DNA of 64,000 nt from Branchiostoma floridae (GCF_000003815.2 NC_049990.1:19915241-19979240); one strand, 5' to 3'; positions 11,816-24,312 are shown, counted from the stretch's first letter. Notes: a model not told the origin generated them from the letters alone. Numbers and translations are program-made.

Positions 11816-12111
11816 CGTACTATGATGGCGTTCCAGAACGCCGGACGTCCGTAAACTAACAACAAGAACATCACAATAGGCTGGTTTGTTGTTGTCAGTG
11901 ACAATCCGTCGGCGAGAGAAGCAAGACTATTTTTCTTTTTCTGCGAAGTGACAGACCAGAATCAATGTCCCTTGTGAAAACTTAAGGGATATTTTGGTTG
12001 AGAATTGTCCGCGAAGACTCATTAGTATTTCGCTTGATATAGAGCGGCGCTAGGCGTCGCCTTGCGGGTCTGTCCGAGAACTGCAGTATGCACATACACT
12101 AGACAAGCCGC
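11816..12111 (+). promoter_or_regulatory. Putative promoter and 5' UTR exon of membrane-protein gene (block B)
   Basis: This stretch is strongly conserved in block C at 40131-40532. It ends with the shared segment GAGCGGCGCTAGGCGTCGCC and then AGCCGCAG|GTAAGA, a strong 5' splice site at 12111. No coding frame is conserved, so I read it as core promoter plus a non-coding first exon of the + strand gene whose coding exons begin at 14792. No TATA box was identified. Confidence 0.45.
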
Positions 12112-14791
12112 AGGTAAGAAACGATAAATGTCGTGTGTGTTTCCAAATTAAGTTCTTCCGACCCTTTAGCTTTTTACAGTATACTTCATGATCACACAGT
12201 ATATGATTCCTTATGGGATTACTAACGTTGCCGCTGTCAGTGTTAGTAAATGGTTCAACTTTTTGGCGACGCCTGATGGGCGAGCCTAATAGTATAGTGT
12301 GTGACCGTTTGCAAAGAATTCCAAAAACTGTACAGGAATGTCAGGATTTTTTTTCCGCGCATCATGCCGCGCATCATGCCGGACTGAACCATTACCTCCA
12401 CGGGTATGCTTTCCAGTCGCAGGGCACATATACGTGTGCACAGCAGTGTATTCTCGTGAGGCGATTTTCGATTGATCGCCGTGCAAAATTGAGAAAAGCC
12501 TAGGACTTCAGACGTACCAGAATTGTAGTATGTAGTATGGTGGTCATGGAAATGTAAACATTTGAAACAGGGGATAAAGGATTGTTGAAATATGGTCCTC
12601 GGAAAATGACCCGTGAGTCGTGGAAATCACTTCCGGGTTCGTTCGTTTGGAGTTTAGTGGCCTTCTTCACCCTTGATATCTTTGTTTCAAAAATGCAAAC
12701 TAATTTGTGAAACAAGCATTGTTTGAGCTTAAATGATGTATAACATGTGGGGTTGTGAGATATCGATGTGATAGTTAACTTCGCCATTAAAGAACGTTAT
12801 ATTTTGGGTAGCGTTTGTATGTGTGTGTGTTTGTAGAAGACCACCATAACTCGAGAACGCCTGGATGGATTGTATGGATATTCGGTATGTTGGTAGGTCT
12901 TGTTGAGACCTCGAAATGATTAGATTTTGGGTCCCCTAGCGGCCTGTTACGGTACTGCAGTGGAACTTCTTGGTTTGATATCTCGAGTTCTGGACATGCT
13001 GCGGCTACGAATTTTTAGTCGTAGACAGCTCTTGATACCGTGAGTAAATGGTATAGGTTTGGGCCCCCTAGCGGCTTGTTTTGGAACTGCAGGACAGGTT
13101 TAATGTCAGACTTTGAAAGGGAATAACTCAAGAAGGGGTTGACGGATTGTTATGATTTTTAGTATGTGGATAGGTTACGTGATGCTTCATATAATTCCAT
13201 ATCAATTATGCAGATTGGAAGCTAATTTGCATAACTAAATGGAAAATCGTCTAAACATGCTCAGTTCAATTATAGGACCATTGCAACATGTGACCTTTGT
13301 AACTTAAAAAGAGAATATTGATAGATATATATTATGCAAAATAAAGACCTAATTTGCCTAATTAATGAGAAATGCTTTCATGTCATTGTGGTAAATGGCG
13401 GGAATTTCATACTTGTAGCATTTGGACGTTATGTACAGGTGAACATCGTTGAACATTAATTATGCAAATGAGGTTCTTATTTGCATAAATTATCAGAAAA
13501 AGTGACCAAATCCTCCTTTCTTAACATATATTGCGCACGTCTGTTTGGTAAAGGAGATGATCAAGTTATATAATTTATGGAAATGAGATCCTTATTTGCA
13601 TAATTAATGACGAAGGTATGGGGTCGTGGAACTCTAGTTCAACATGTGTGACTTGCTCTAAGTGGTGCACCGCATCCGTACGTGCGCGTATGACTCTACA
13701 TCAGTTATCAATTCATAGCCGCGTAATAGGGCACTCAGTCAAACATATAGCATATGTAATTTAAAAATAGAGAAATATAGGTAGACATAAAATGATACAA
13801 ATTGTTATCTAATTTGTATAATCATTGAAAAATTGTTATAATATCAAAGTGATTGATGATGATAATTTCATTCTTGCAACATTTGGCAACTACGATATTT
13901 GAACGTTATTAGACATACATCAAGTAAATTAGGGTCTCATTTACATGAATTATTAGAAAATACTACAATAGCTTTCTTTGCTAAGACTTTGATATTTCTA
14001 GCATATTGTTATTTAGCTAGAGAAGATGATCAACTGATATGATTTATCTAAATGAGGGTCTGATTTGTAAAATTGATGAGAAGCATTTACATTATAAGTT
14101 CATCCTTCACTCACAAGAGAACCCCTTTTGACAGTAATGCTCTGTAAACATTAATCGCCAGGCGAATGGAATACGACTATTAAAACCCATAAATAACAAC
14201 AATCCTTAATATTTATAAACAATAAAACCGTCGCCATGGCAATAATTTTAATTGCCACACTTTTTAATCGTACTTCTCAGGCCTAAAAAAATTGTGTCTC
14301 TCCAATTACGATGCTAACATATGGTAGGTATGTAAAGATTCTTTCTCTCTGTCATTGTTTGGGTAAGCTTTTAGCCGAGGTGATTCAACAGATTCAAATT
14401 GACAACATGCTACGTGTATTCTAAATATCATATTTTAATCATAATGGTGTACTAGTACATTGTACAACGACAAGTATATCAATAGACCAAAAGGTGTGGA
14501 GATATTAAAGATATTCTATCAAATCTTTCTTTGTTAGCTGTGCATATTTCCGACATACACGTGTAGCAGTAACAAATGTATAACACACAAATTGTATAGC
14601 CTAGAATATCACACAGTCTCAATCGTTCCGATCAATTTTGCTTCTGTCTCTTCTGTCATTGATTTCTTGTTCATAACAAGCTGGAAAAAAAACATTACAT
14701 AGGTCACCAAGCCTGTGGAACCAATGCCTCTTGACGTTTACTCTTTGTTTTCATTTCTTCTCGAAAAATTCTGTATAATTTTGTCGCTCAG
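12112..14791 (+). other. First intron of membrane-protein gene (block B)
   Basis: Large intron holding an interspersed repeat at 12787-13640 and further AT-rich related sequence to about 14130, with recurring TTTGCATAATTAATGA-like segments. No gene is supported here; the open frames around 12213-12503 lie across the junction with the 5' exon region and are not conserved in block C. Confidence 0.45.
12787..13640 (+). mobile_element. Interspersed repeat, Helitron-like end (copy 1)
   Basis: One of at least four related copies (also 25645-26331, 30207-30850, 35862-36952). Shared segments include a GT microsatellite, AAGACCACC.TAACTCGAGAA, CCTAGCGGC.TGTTACGGTACTGCAG, and AATAACTCAAGAAGGGGTT, with AT-rich TTTGCATAATTA blocks, closing with GGTCGTGGAACTCTAGTT. 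In better copies the outer end is CCTTCGCCAAGAAGG, a short hairpin, which is reminiscent of a Helitron/Helentron 3' hairpin. No transposase seen. Confidence 0.5.
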
Positions 14792-14952
14792 GTATGGTAC
14801 TCGTCCACACTCCACCACCGCGCCCTAGCGGTTCCCAGCAAAACTGCCTCCGTCCGGACATGCCGTACAAGACCGGCCATGCGGACTGGAGCGGTCTGGA
14901 CCTGGGGCTCTTCATCGGGGCGGGCGTCCTTGTCACTGCCGGGCTGTATGAG
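14792..14952 (+). pseudogene. Membrane-protein gene, exon 2 (block B)
   Basis: First coding exon, bounded by CAG and GTGAGA. The ATG at 14794 is the first start after the non-coding 5' exon and gives 53 residues: a Pro-rich, Cys-containing head (QQNCLRPDMPYKTGHADWS) and a hydrophobic stretch GLDLGLFIGAGVLVTAGLYE that could be a signal anchor or transmembrane segment. The exon is conserved at 41051-41214, where an extra G breaks it. I do not recognise the family. The exon itself is intact; the gene is called a pseudogene because later exons are broken. Confidence 0.5.
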
Positions 14953-15582
14953 GTGAGATTTTTTTTACACTTTTCATCGCACTAAACTAGATATTGCTGT
15001 CATTGTTGTCAACTAAAGAAGACAGGCTATTCTAGAACGGCGTCCGATCCGGTGCGACGCTATCTTGAAACCTTTCTGGCCTGCATAAGCCTTGATGATT
15101 TTGATTAATATATGAATGATATCCTCTGGGAACTGCAAAACTGGTGCATACGTTTGATAGAAAAAAAGATCCCATCATTATGAAAACTTAGTGGTCAGGA
15201 AAGTTGACAAATGACGAAAAAACACAGATTATTGTTTCCAAAACAAAGGATTCATCGATCGTTTTGCCATTTTGCATCGTCTTCTTGAACTTTACAATCG
15301 ACTTTGACATTCTATGAAATAAATATCAGAATTCCGATTTTTTTTTGCATTAGACGGTAAATATTTGCTCGTTTTGCAGCTGCTTTGTGTGATTTACAGA
15401 ATGTTCTATTTATTTCAAAGCGTATAGAAATTGATACGCTCGTGGGTATCCGGATGTCATCTTGCTGAAATAAAAACTAAAATTTTGTTTAAAAGTTAAG
15501 GTTATCATCTATAGTTCTAGGAGAAGCTACATTGCCCGTCTTCATTTCACTATCCAACATGTTTATTTGTTATATTTATCAG

Positions 15583-16065
15583 CACAAACGGTCCGAGCCC
15601 ACGCACACACCGCCCGAGGTACCACCTAACCAAGGTGTTCAGTACGTCCCGTCAGTCAACAGTCAGTACACGGGCCTGAACCTGGTACCGCTGGCGCCGC
15701 AGACCCCGGCCGGGGCGCTGTGCAGGAGCGCCGCCTTTTTCTCGGTGAGAACGACAGGGCCGGCAGGAAAGTAACCGGGAGCGAGGCTAGTATAGGTGAC
15801 AAGAAAGACGAGCAAGTCTTCGCCCAGTTTGGTAGGCCTGCTGAAACAAACGAGGAGACTACCTCCACCGAGGAGGCCAACAAGTGCCCACGGGATGTTT
15901 CGGACGAGACGCCGACGGCTGTCGGTCCCGTGAAGATGCGCGACAAGGCGCTGTCCATTGCGGAAGACGTCCGTTCATCTTCCACCGAGATGGAGAAGAC
16001 GTCTGGAGACGCAGTAGATGGAGGAGACAACGAGGAGGTGTTAGAAGATGCTGTGAACAAGAGAG
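15583..16065 (+). pseudogene. Membrane-protein gene, exon 3 with frameshift (block B)
   Basis: After an acceptor at 15581-15582 the frame continues in phase from exon 2 as HKRSEPTHTPPEVPPNQG..., a Pro/Asn-rich juxtamembrane segment, to 15744. There it reaches a possible donor (TCG|GTGAGA); reading on meets a stop at 15772. From about 15720 a different frame stays open to a donor at 16065 (AGAG|GTGAGC) and encodes an acidic, Glu/Asp/Ser/Thr-rich tail (for example SSSTEMEKTSGDAVDGGDNEE). A single missing base near the CTTTTTCTCGG run would unite the two frames. Either a real frameshift, an assembly error, or alternative splicing. Not present in block C. Confidence 0.45.
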
Positions 16066-16610
16066 GTGAGCGCGATCATGTGTTGGTGAGGCCAAGACGA
16101 ATTCTTACTATTCGAATAAGTACGCCCTTATTTATCTATTTGTCTGGGTCTAACTATGGAGCCTGGTGGCCTGGAAACCACGTGCTGGAAACAGCTTAGC
16201 ATCCAGGCTAGCTTCGTTTGGGGACTTACATATCAGCTCAGTCTTAGTTGGTATGCGATGCACGGCGGCGGTTGGTAGTATCACAAGGAGTGTAAAACCA
16301 AGAATTATTGTTGTGTATAACAACGACTTTCAATCTGAACAACTTTAAGGGAAGAACAAACTTTTGACTACACAAATCTGAGTGTAAAATGCTAAATCAT
16401 GCAGCCTCGTGGTTAAATGTTTTTATGATAATTTTTGAGCTTGAATTAAGTTGTAAACATTGTCTGTCTACCTGTCTGTCTGTTTTTCTGTACCGAACCT
16501 TGTACTATAGTCCTGGCTGTTTTCTGTACTGGCTGACATGCATGTCGGTATATATTTTTCTTGGTTTCTGTTTTTGTCATGGCACACCACTGTCCTTGCC
16601 ACACACATAG
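16066..16610 (+). other. Intron of membrane-protein gene (block B)
   Basis: No independent gene. It ends with the acceptor CACACATAG at 16610. Short open frames are not conserved in block C, which lacks this intron. Confidence 0.4.
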
Positions 16611-17038
16611 GAAACAGACCACAACAAAACAGACCTGTCGTCTGGGAATGACGTCACCGTGTATAATGATGACCAAGGGCCTGTCAAGGATCTGATGACG
16701 TCCAACTCTGACATCAGCGACCAAAAGTCACCTTCCGCGTGTCCTCTTGGAGGGGGCCAAGTCTCCGAGGGGAACGCCGAGAAGGACCACGACTTCTGTG
16801 GGATGACGTCACCAATGACGTCATGAACACCTGTGACCTGCTAGATCCCGCTGACGGAGAAAAGGCGGGAAATGACGTCATCTGCAGGTGGGGAGAGACA
16901 AGTCCTCGGCGCACTGACTTCACAGAGGCAGAAGTCATCACAGTCGCGGCATGTCCCGGCACGAGCTTAGCGCTGCTACACGAGAGGTGATCGGATCCAC
17001 GCCACACGTCACAGACAAGACGGACACTGAGATCAGCT
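16611..17038 (+). pseudogene. Membrane-protein gene, acidic-tail exon (block B)
   Basis: Homologous to 41329-41818. The first part reads DLSSGNDVTVYNDDQGP...SDISDQKSPSACPLGGGQ, an acidic Ser-rich sequence; it then meets an in-frame TGA at about 16823. A second frame is open further on (DPADGEKAGNDVICRWGETSPRRTDFTEAEVITV). The same frame conflict exists in the block C copy, so it predates the block duplication or the exon is spliced internally. The exon contains several perfect TGACGTCA palindromes. Confidence 0.45.
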
Positions 17039-17492
17039 CGGTACAGTTCCTGTCCGAGCGAGATTTTGTGTGTGTTTATGTTTATGTTTATTAGTATGTA
17101 AAGTAGTAAAGCATCTTTGTTTGACTATGATTCTAACTTCAATGATTATCTGACCATAAATTTCGAGTTTTGAGCTTCTTTCTTTCCACTTGTCATAACG
17201 AATTAATACATTCAATCGTTTTGGTATACTTAACTACATTCTAGGATAACCCTTATAATTATTGTGTAAATATTGGCAAATACAATGTATATCAATGATG
17301 TTTAGAACTTAGAATTTGAACCAACTCTGTAAATAGTACGTCAAACTCAACAGTTGCTTTACTCACGTTTATCTATATATCTGCTAGTACGTGATAAGTT
17401 AATTCATCCACTTGTTTGTTTCTTTGTGGTAGGCCTTACAGAATTCGCCATACTTTTGTCGTGTCAGTAAAGATTGTAGTCTAATTTTCCAG

Positions 17493-17830
17493 TGACTACG
17501 AGAGCGGCCACCTGTCCCAGCACGTACCCGTGAGTCCCCGGCGGCAGAGGAAGCTGAGATGTGCCGTGCTCTACGCTGTTCTGCCACCGAGACGGCGTTA
17601 TGACCAATCAAAAGGTTCTTTTCTCCTGGTTCGGACAGGAGGATGACGACGACCTTGATGACGTCACTGAGGTGAAGGTCTACTGCGCGGTTCTTGAAGG
17701 TGTGTGGAGAGAAGAGTGCGGGTTGGTGGAGAATCATGTGACCAGTATGACAGGTGGTGATGACGACATGGAGTCATACTACCCTGGACACGGGCGCAGG
17801 AAGGACATCCAGTTTGGGAACGAGAACTGA
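17493..17830 (+). pseudogene. Membrane-protein gene, last exon (block B)
   Basis: After the acceptor at 17491-17492 the frame reads DYESGHLSQHVPVSPRRQRKL then runs out, because about 20 nt present in block C (42376-42395) are missing near 17577. The remaining exon stays open in another frame: FSWFGQEDDDDLDDVTEVKV... to a TGA at 17830, with the GGDDDMESYYPGHG end shared with blocks A and C. The Asp-rich tail and HLSQHVPVSPR segment look like a cytoplasmic domain; function unknown. Confidence 0.5.
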
Positions 17831-19490
17831 GTCTAAGACGTTTTTAAATATATAATGGTTTATTTCTTCTCACTCTACACGGTACAGATAGCAGGGTCAT
17901 TATCAAGACCCTGAATTGCACTGCCGCATTACATTTGTTAAAACCAGAAGACAATTATCAAGAACGGACAGTGTCAAGTTTGTGTGATGAACTAGTCATC
18001 CTGCCACTGATATCCACACATGAGAGTGGTAGTAGGTGTCTGTAGATGTATGTACAGCCCCGACATGAGCAAATTCAGCATTATTATCCTCCCCAGTCTA
18101 GTTAGTTTACTACATGACAACTCAAGGAAACAGAAACAAGACTATGTATCTTCTCATCATTTAATATAACATGAAATCACAGCATCGTTTGGTCATAATA
18201 CAAAGGGGTTATTGAATCTGATAATGAACTCTTTTAATTCTCCTCAAAATTAAATCATATTTATACTACATACATAAAACATTCCTGTTGCTTAATAGTA
18301 ATGATATATCATTTTCCAGCCTTATAAACATAACCATCATGATAGTGCAATGTGTCTGTCAACCTATGCACTTAATATCATTTCAAAACGAAAATACAGA
18401 CCTCATCATGTCATATTCTTTTGTAGCAGCTTCAATATCATATACTCTCAAATTTATATGATGACGTTATAGTCAATTCTTACCCAATGTAAACACTTGC
18501 AAACAATCAGTACAATGCTATATATCATGTGTCTGCTATAGTCGAAAATATAACTCTATATTCTGACTTATTGGGTTCAATGTCTTTTTCTGAGACAGTG
18601 GATAAAAACGGGTTTAACCTGTACTATTATATATGGGGGGTTCGTGATATTAGGAGGAGAGCTTACTATAAAGGTTCTAAGAGCTCCTCTTTTCGTAATC
18701 TAACAAGGAACGGTATCGTAATAAAATGTGCTTTATATTCCACCATGTTTGACGTGCATTATTTTTCTTGCCCACACAAGTAACTTCTTGATAAGATAAT
18801 CATACAAAGGTAATTTTTACTACTAGTATACGGCGTCTGTTTAGTAACATAAATTATGTAAAATACAGAAACAGACATAAAAAGACTTTTACCAAACCAT
18901 ACAACACCTTTTACAAAATAAGTGTAATCTCAGCCCAAGCTGCTCAGTGATCTAAGAGAGGCCAACGAGGCAGCCCGCTGCTAGACTAGGACATGGAGCG
19001 ATAAGATATGATGATGATGACAGGAACAGACAATTGAAGTTGACTAGAGGACAACTACATAATGTCGGCGTTTGGAATTCATTGGCACAAAGCTTCATTG
19101 TTGCAAAAAAGTTAAATTAGGTGTTCAGTAGATAGGATGTCATCAGACATGTTTTATCATTCACAATCAGTAAAAAATGATATGAGAACAACTTGTGCCA
19201 CCCCTGACAAGGCATGCATACTTCAAGCTGAAATTGGAATAATGCTATTCATAATTATATAACCTAGGAAAATGATGTGATTATGTGATTTATAAATCCC
19301 GGAACAAGTTTGTTTCTAATTAAACAACAAGGTTGTTGTACTTTTTGATAATCTTTCATTTCATTCCATCTTCTTCATCTTTGTCAATATAGCAAAATAG
19401 ATGCAGGATTTCCTGTCATCACCAACATTTCTCCAAGCGATTTCCAAGATTTGCAGTAAGCAGATAATGTACATGTGCCAGGTGTTCTCG
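17831..19490. other. Paralogous spacer between convergent genes (block B)
   Basis: Homologous to 695-2126 and 42660-43709. No conserved open frame. It includes the likely 3' UTRs of both converging genes; I could not place poly(A) signals with confidence. Confidence 0.5.
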
Positions 19491-19539
19491 TCACAGACAC
19501 TCCCGCTGCATGTGCTCCGACTGTTCGTGATAGGTGGCT

Positions 19540-21140
19540 GCCTTTTGGTGACCACCAAGGTGCCACCAGGCAATACCCAAGTTGGTTAGTGACATGGCGA
19601 TATCAGGATGTGCAGTGTTCTCACCATAGATAGTCCGCATCATCTGCAGTGCCAGTTCGTAATAGCTGGCGGCCATTTTGTAATCACCAAGGTCGCTAAA
19701 GGCGGCGCCCAAGTTGTTTAGTGACGAGGCGATTTTAGGATGTGCAGTGTTCTCACCATATATACTCCGCCTCATCCGTAGTGACTGTTCGTGATAACTG
19801 ACGGCCTTTTTGTAATCACCAAGGTTCCCCAAGGCGGTGCCCAAGTTGTTTAGTGACGAGGCGATATCAGGATGTGCAGTGTTCTCACCATAGATAGTCC
19901 GCCTCATCTGTAGAGACTGTTCATGATAGCTGACGGCCTTTTTGTGATCACCAAGGTCGCTCCAGGCGTTACCCAAGTTTTTTAGTGACGAGGCAATATC
20001 AGGATGTGCAGTGTTCTCACCATGAATAACCCGCCTCATCTGTAGTGACTGTTCGTGATAGCTGACGGCCTTTTTGTAATCACCAAGGTTACGCCAGGCG
20101 ATACCCAAGCTGTCTAGTGACGAGGCGATATCAGGATGTGCAGTGTTCTCACCATATATAGTCCGGTCCATCTGTAGTGACTGTTCGTGATAGCTGACGG
20201 CCTTTTTATGTTCACCAAGGTCATCCCAGGCGTTACCCAAGTTGTTTAGTGACGAGGCAATATCAGGGTGTGCATTGTCCTCACCATAGATAGTCCGATT
20301 CATCTGTAGTGTCTGTTCTTGATAGCTGACGGCCTTTTTGTGATCACCAAGGCACATCCAGGCGCTACCCAAGTTGTTTAGTGACGAGGCGATATCAGGA
20401 TGTGCCTTGTCCTCACCATAGATGATCCACCTCATCTGAAGTGACTGTTCGTGATAGCTGACGGCCTTTTTATGTTCACCAAGGTCAGTCCAGGCGTTAC
20501 CCAAGTTGTTTAGTGACGTGGCGATATCAGGATGTGCAGTGTTCTCACCATGAGTAATCCGCATCATCTGTAGTGACTGTTCGTGATAGCTGACGGCCTT
20601 TTTGTGATCACCAAGGTCCCCCCAGGCGTTACCCAAGTTGTTTAGTGACGAGGCGATATCAGGATGTGCAGTGTCCTCACCATAGATAGTCCGCTTCATT
20701 TGTAGTGACTGTTCGTGATAGCTGACGGCCTTTTTGTGATCACCAAGGTCCCCCCAGGCGTTACCCAAGTTGTTTAGTGACGAGGCGATATCAGGATGTG
20801 CAGTGTTCTCACCATGAGTAATCCGCATCATCCGTAGTGACTGTTCGTGATAGCTGACGGCCTTTTTGTGATCACCAAGGTCCCCCCAGGCGTTACCCAA
20901 GTTGTTTAGTGACATGGCGATATAAGGGTGTGCAGTGTTCTCACCATGAATAATCCGTTCCATCTGTAAAGATTGTTCGTGATAGCTGACGGCCTTTTTG
21001 TGATCACCAAGGTTCCTCCAGGCGATACCCAAGTTGTTTAGTGACGAGGCGATATCAGGATGTGCACTGTTGTCACCATAGATAGTCCGCTCCATCTGTA
21101 GTGATTGTTCGTAATAGCTGGCGGCTTTTTTATGATTCCC
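19540..21140 (-). repeat. 132-bp TPR-coding tandem array, 13 units (copy B)
   Basis: Same 44-codon unit as the array at 2160-4720, with fewer repeats. Neighbouring units are near-identical in places, for example [18 protein letters not shown] followed by [11 protein letters not shown] in units 3 and 5, which suggests ongoing unequal exchange or conversion within the array. Confidence 0.8.
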
Positions 21141-21653
21141 CATGTTCTGACATGCTATACCTAACTTGTGAATTGTTTGGACAATGTCAGAATGTATGGA
21201 AGCTTCACCAAATCGGGTTTGATAGTTCTGCAGAAGCTCTTCAAAACACACCTTCGAGTTAGGGTAATCACACAGACTATCATATACTTGTGATCTTAGT
21301 TGCAAAGAATTGTCAAATAACTTTAAAGAATCTCCTGGCGACTCGATAATCTTAGCGACAAAGCGCTTCAAAGGTATTGCTGTGTAATAGTATCTCATAA
21401 GCTGTTTTGCATTTGAGATGTAAAACACTTTCCTTAATTTTTCCCCTAGATCTGTTTCTGTCGGCATTGACGATAATGCTGACATATTTTCCACTTGGCC
21501 GTGATTGTTCATGTATGTCCGCAGCCTCAGTTCTGCTGAGATGCTGACCATCACCGTCAGGTGATGCGCGTTCTCTTCGTCAATGACACCATTCTTGTGC
21601 ATCTTTGTAATCGTTTCCCAGATTGTTGTCGGTTGTATTTCGTGAAGCAGGGC

Positions 21654-21656
21654 TCA
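21654..21656 (-). other. Premature UGA codon in copy B
   Basis: TGG to TGA change relative to both paralogues, in the context TGT-TGA-GCC. Frames before and after are the same. No downstream CTAG context typical of programmed stop readthrough is present. Confidence 0.8.
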
Positions 21657-22759
21657 ACATGAAACAACAATGCTTGAAAATCGATAGATTTCTTTCTTAA
21701 CATTGAGCAGACTGTCACTCAGGACTTGTCTTTCAAACGTTTGAGAATTCTCTGTCATTAAGGCATTTGCGAGTAAGGGGGGGATTTTTCTACTGTCTTC
21801 ACGCAGTAGCTTAGTCCATAATGCCATATATCCATCGATCAACTCTTGCTCTCCTGCCATTAAAGAAACATTCCCCAATACACTTGCAAGATGGTAGCCT
21901 TTTTTCAAAAAGGACGTTACATTGACTTCCAGAAGTTTCACCATGTTGCTGGGTGTGCAGATAAGTTCACATGTTTTACCCCTGCCTAACGGAGTCTTGC
22001 ATGCATGTGGCATGGCTCCATCGAACGAAAACCCGCGCGGTGTTACAGAGTCATAGTACCAGTTGTCCATTTGATCGTCTGAATAGAAATCATTAAGAGA
22101 CTTAATCCCCATGGCAGGAAGAATAGTTTCTCCCAGATTGATTACTTTGAGATGCAGGTAGTGGGTTAGGTTGTGGAAGTAGGTGACATTATTTTCTGTT
22201 TCCTTATCTATCAAAATTGCAAACTCCAGGTCAGAGTACGGTGTTACTAGACCTGTGGCTTGCGATCCCAAGCCTATCATGGCGTACTTACAGGGAGGGG
22301 AACCCATTACCTCCATGCATTCATCTATAAGGCCAGTTATAAACATTCTTCGCTGATGCAGTATTGTCTGAAACAATGCCTTGATTGCTTCCACTCTCCT
22401 CTTCTCCACTTCTGTGATATTTGGGTCGTCATCATCAAGGCTGTAAGGATCGGCCTGTTGTTCAATCTCTTCGACTTCTTTTTCTACTTGGTGTCGGTCT
22501 TTATTTAACTTGGTTTTGTGTTTGTCTACGTCATCGATGTCTACCGTTTGTGTGATATCCAGGACGTGCTTAACGAATGATTTGGTTATCAACTGTATTG
22601 TTTGTTTTATGTCACCTTTTTGTTCTCTTTTGGACCTTACCAGTGCTGCGTTACAGAGCGCTGCTGCCTTAGTGAAGTCATCACCGTCTTGTGACTGCGT
22701 TCCTCTCTTCAGGTAGACATCACTTAATTTTAGTAGTGGCTCCACCTCTTTGCTGGTCT

Positions 22760-23284
22760 CTGTATTAAATACAAGTATTATATTAGTGAAAAATAGTACT
22801 TCTCGGCAACCTTACAGAAACCCTTTGTACATCATAGTGACGTCATTGTTATGATACATGGTGATCAGACGAATTGAGGCAAATTCACTTATGCATGCAC
22901 TATTGACATGCAAAACGTGAGCCAAAGTCAATTTGTGACTCCTGCCAACCTTGTGTGATCAGTTTACATACATTTACTATGAATTGATAACCAAGAAGCA
23001 ATTTGCATACAGAAATATGTTTGCATGGTCAACATTGTATTCTACCCGATATCGCGATGACGGTTACCATTTCCTATACGGCTTCTAATTATTGCCTTGT
23101 TAGCACCTTGCTGCCTCCGTTTACCACATATATGGGGCACGATATTCAGGTTATTCTAAGCGGCAACGGTGGTAAAAATGACATACCTGCTACGTACGTG
23201 TCCCCTTGAATAAAAAATGTTGACCGCATGACATGATTTTGGCTCCATTGATGCCCTATTCCAAACCGTGTAGTATTTAGTTAC
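22760..23284 (-). other. Intron between repeat exon and main exon (copy B)
   Basis: Intron flanked by donor G|GTAACT at 23285/23284 and acceptor at 22760. The equivalent introns are about 150 bp in copy A (6320-6467) and 300 bp in copy C (46847-47147), so this one is enlarged. No gene is seen in it. Confidence 0.55.
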
Positions 23285-23543
23285 CTTTCCCATGAACAGA
23301 CTTGAGCGCAGCTGCAAAGTTCTGTTCTGCAGTGTCCAGGTCCCCTGTCTGCAGGGCCCTGCAGCCCTCCTGCAGCTGTTCTGCAGTGTCCATGTCTCCT
23401 GTCTGCAGGGCCCTGCAGCCCTCCTGAAGCTGTTCTGCCGTGTCCATGTCTCCTGTCTGCAGAGCCCTGCAGCCCTCTTGTAGGTTGTTGGTGCAGGTGC
23501 TGGTGAAATGACATACAATTTTAATTCTCATGTATTCTAGCAT
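23285..23543 (-). CDS. NTase-TPR protein, N-terminal repeat exon (copy B)
   Basis: Short version of the repeat exon: only three 54-bp units ([16 protein letters not shown] twice, [16 protein letters not shown] once) before the conserved [12 protein letters not shown] and the donor at 23285. Here the TPR frame is open back to an ATG at 23543 ([13 protein letters not shown]...), whereas the ATG homologous to the one used in copy C lies in the Arg/Gly frame, which stops before the donor region. Splicing joins it to the main exon in phase, but that exon has the UGA stop. Confidence 0.5.
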
Positions 23544-24027
23544 AAATGTTTGGTCACATTTGGAAGAAAAGGGGCCCTGCCGGGAAGTTCACGGACTTTT
23601 TTTCACTTTCGGGCGTGATCCCTTCATGGCCCTCCGAGTTACCCTGCAACTCCTGGGACATTTTATTTTAGTACGGCTGGTCCCGGGATCATTTTAACTC
23701 GTAGTTACAATCAACCTGGGACCCGGTAACAAGTAGACGCCGTGACCTACCCGTGGGGCACACCAGGGGTATCCACGATATTTGGCAATTCACCGGCATT
23801 CCCTATGGGATCTGGTCCAATTCTGACCGCGCCTTTATTGGCGTTTATTACGAAAAAGCTTGTGCTGATCCAAGTTATTTAAGAACAAAATGCAAATATA
23901 TTTTGTTATGTTTAGTAATGTTATGTTTACGTCATTTAATGGTTCACTACAATGTATATTGTTGACTGAAAAAGCCCTTTTTCTCTTCAGTAAACAAGAA
24001 CAATAATCAAAATTGCCACCAACTTTT
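23544..24027. other. Spacer in copy B 5' region
   Basis: No supported gene. The + strand frame at 23753-23965 is not conserved in blocks A or C. The sequence around 23570-23760 is GC-richer than its surroundings and has no counterpart I can see in the other blocks, so it may be an old insertion. Confidence 0.35.
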
Positions 24028-24287
24028 CAGTGTCCTCTTCTTTGTCTCCGATGTTAATGAGTCCAGCTTTGCTCTTTTTGGTGGACGACAGGAAAATCCT
24101 GTTCCTTTTCCTCTCTGGAGGTATATGGTTCAAGACGAGATTTAGATTTTGTATTTTTTTTAACCATTGAAGACTGATTCGGTACTGTACAAGAACACCT
24201 GTCAGTTGTATGCACAGTGAGTTTTGTACATGTGCTGCGGCATTCACCTCTAATCATCGTTTCAACAATAGTTTCTCTGTAATATCT
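24028..24287 (-). pseudogene. Degenerate 5' exon-like segment (copy B)
   Basis: Homologous to the exon-like segments at 7647-7902 and 48356-48623: acceptor CTAG before AGATATTACAG, then ETIVETMI...C.STCTKLTVHTTDRCSC. The equivalent donor (CTGACAG|GTTTGT in A) is changed to GAAAAGTTGG here, so the splice site seems lost. The Penelope-like element is inserted about 25 bp upstream of its acceptor. Confidence 0.35.
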
Positions 24288-24312
24288 CTAGATAAAACAT
24301 AGATAATCAGTA

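Larger units (their letters stand above)
19491..22759 (-). pseudogene. NTase-TPR protein, main exon with UGA stop (copy B)
   Basis: Paralogue of 2127-6319, with acceptor CAG before AGACCAGC at 22759/22760. The NTase-like segment (GLGSQATG...[14 protein letters not shown]) and the linker are intact. At 21654-21656 a TGA replaces the Trp codon TGG found in copies A and C (SCWALL/LCWAQH). The frame continues unchanged after the stop through 13 TPR units of 44 residues to the MQRECL terminus. This single substitution is the only lesion I see in the exon. Translation would stop after the NTase and half of the linker, losing all TPRs. It could be a recent pseudogene, a polymorphic null allele, a truncated NTase-only product, or a sequencing error. 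Confidence 0.75.

Noticed and set aside
21654-21656. UGA as selenocysteine or programmed readthrough
   Set aside because: Paralogues have Trp, not Cys, at this codon; no readthrough context; the 3' spacer shows no evident SECIS-like hairpin by eye.
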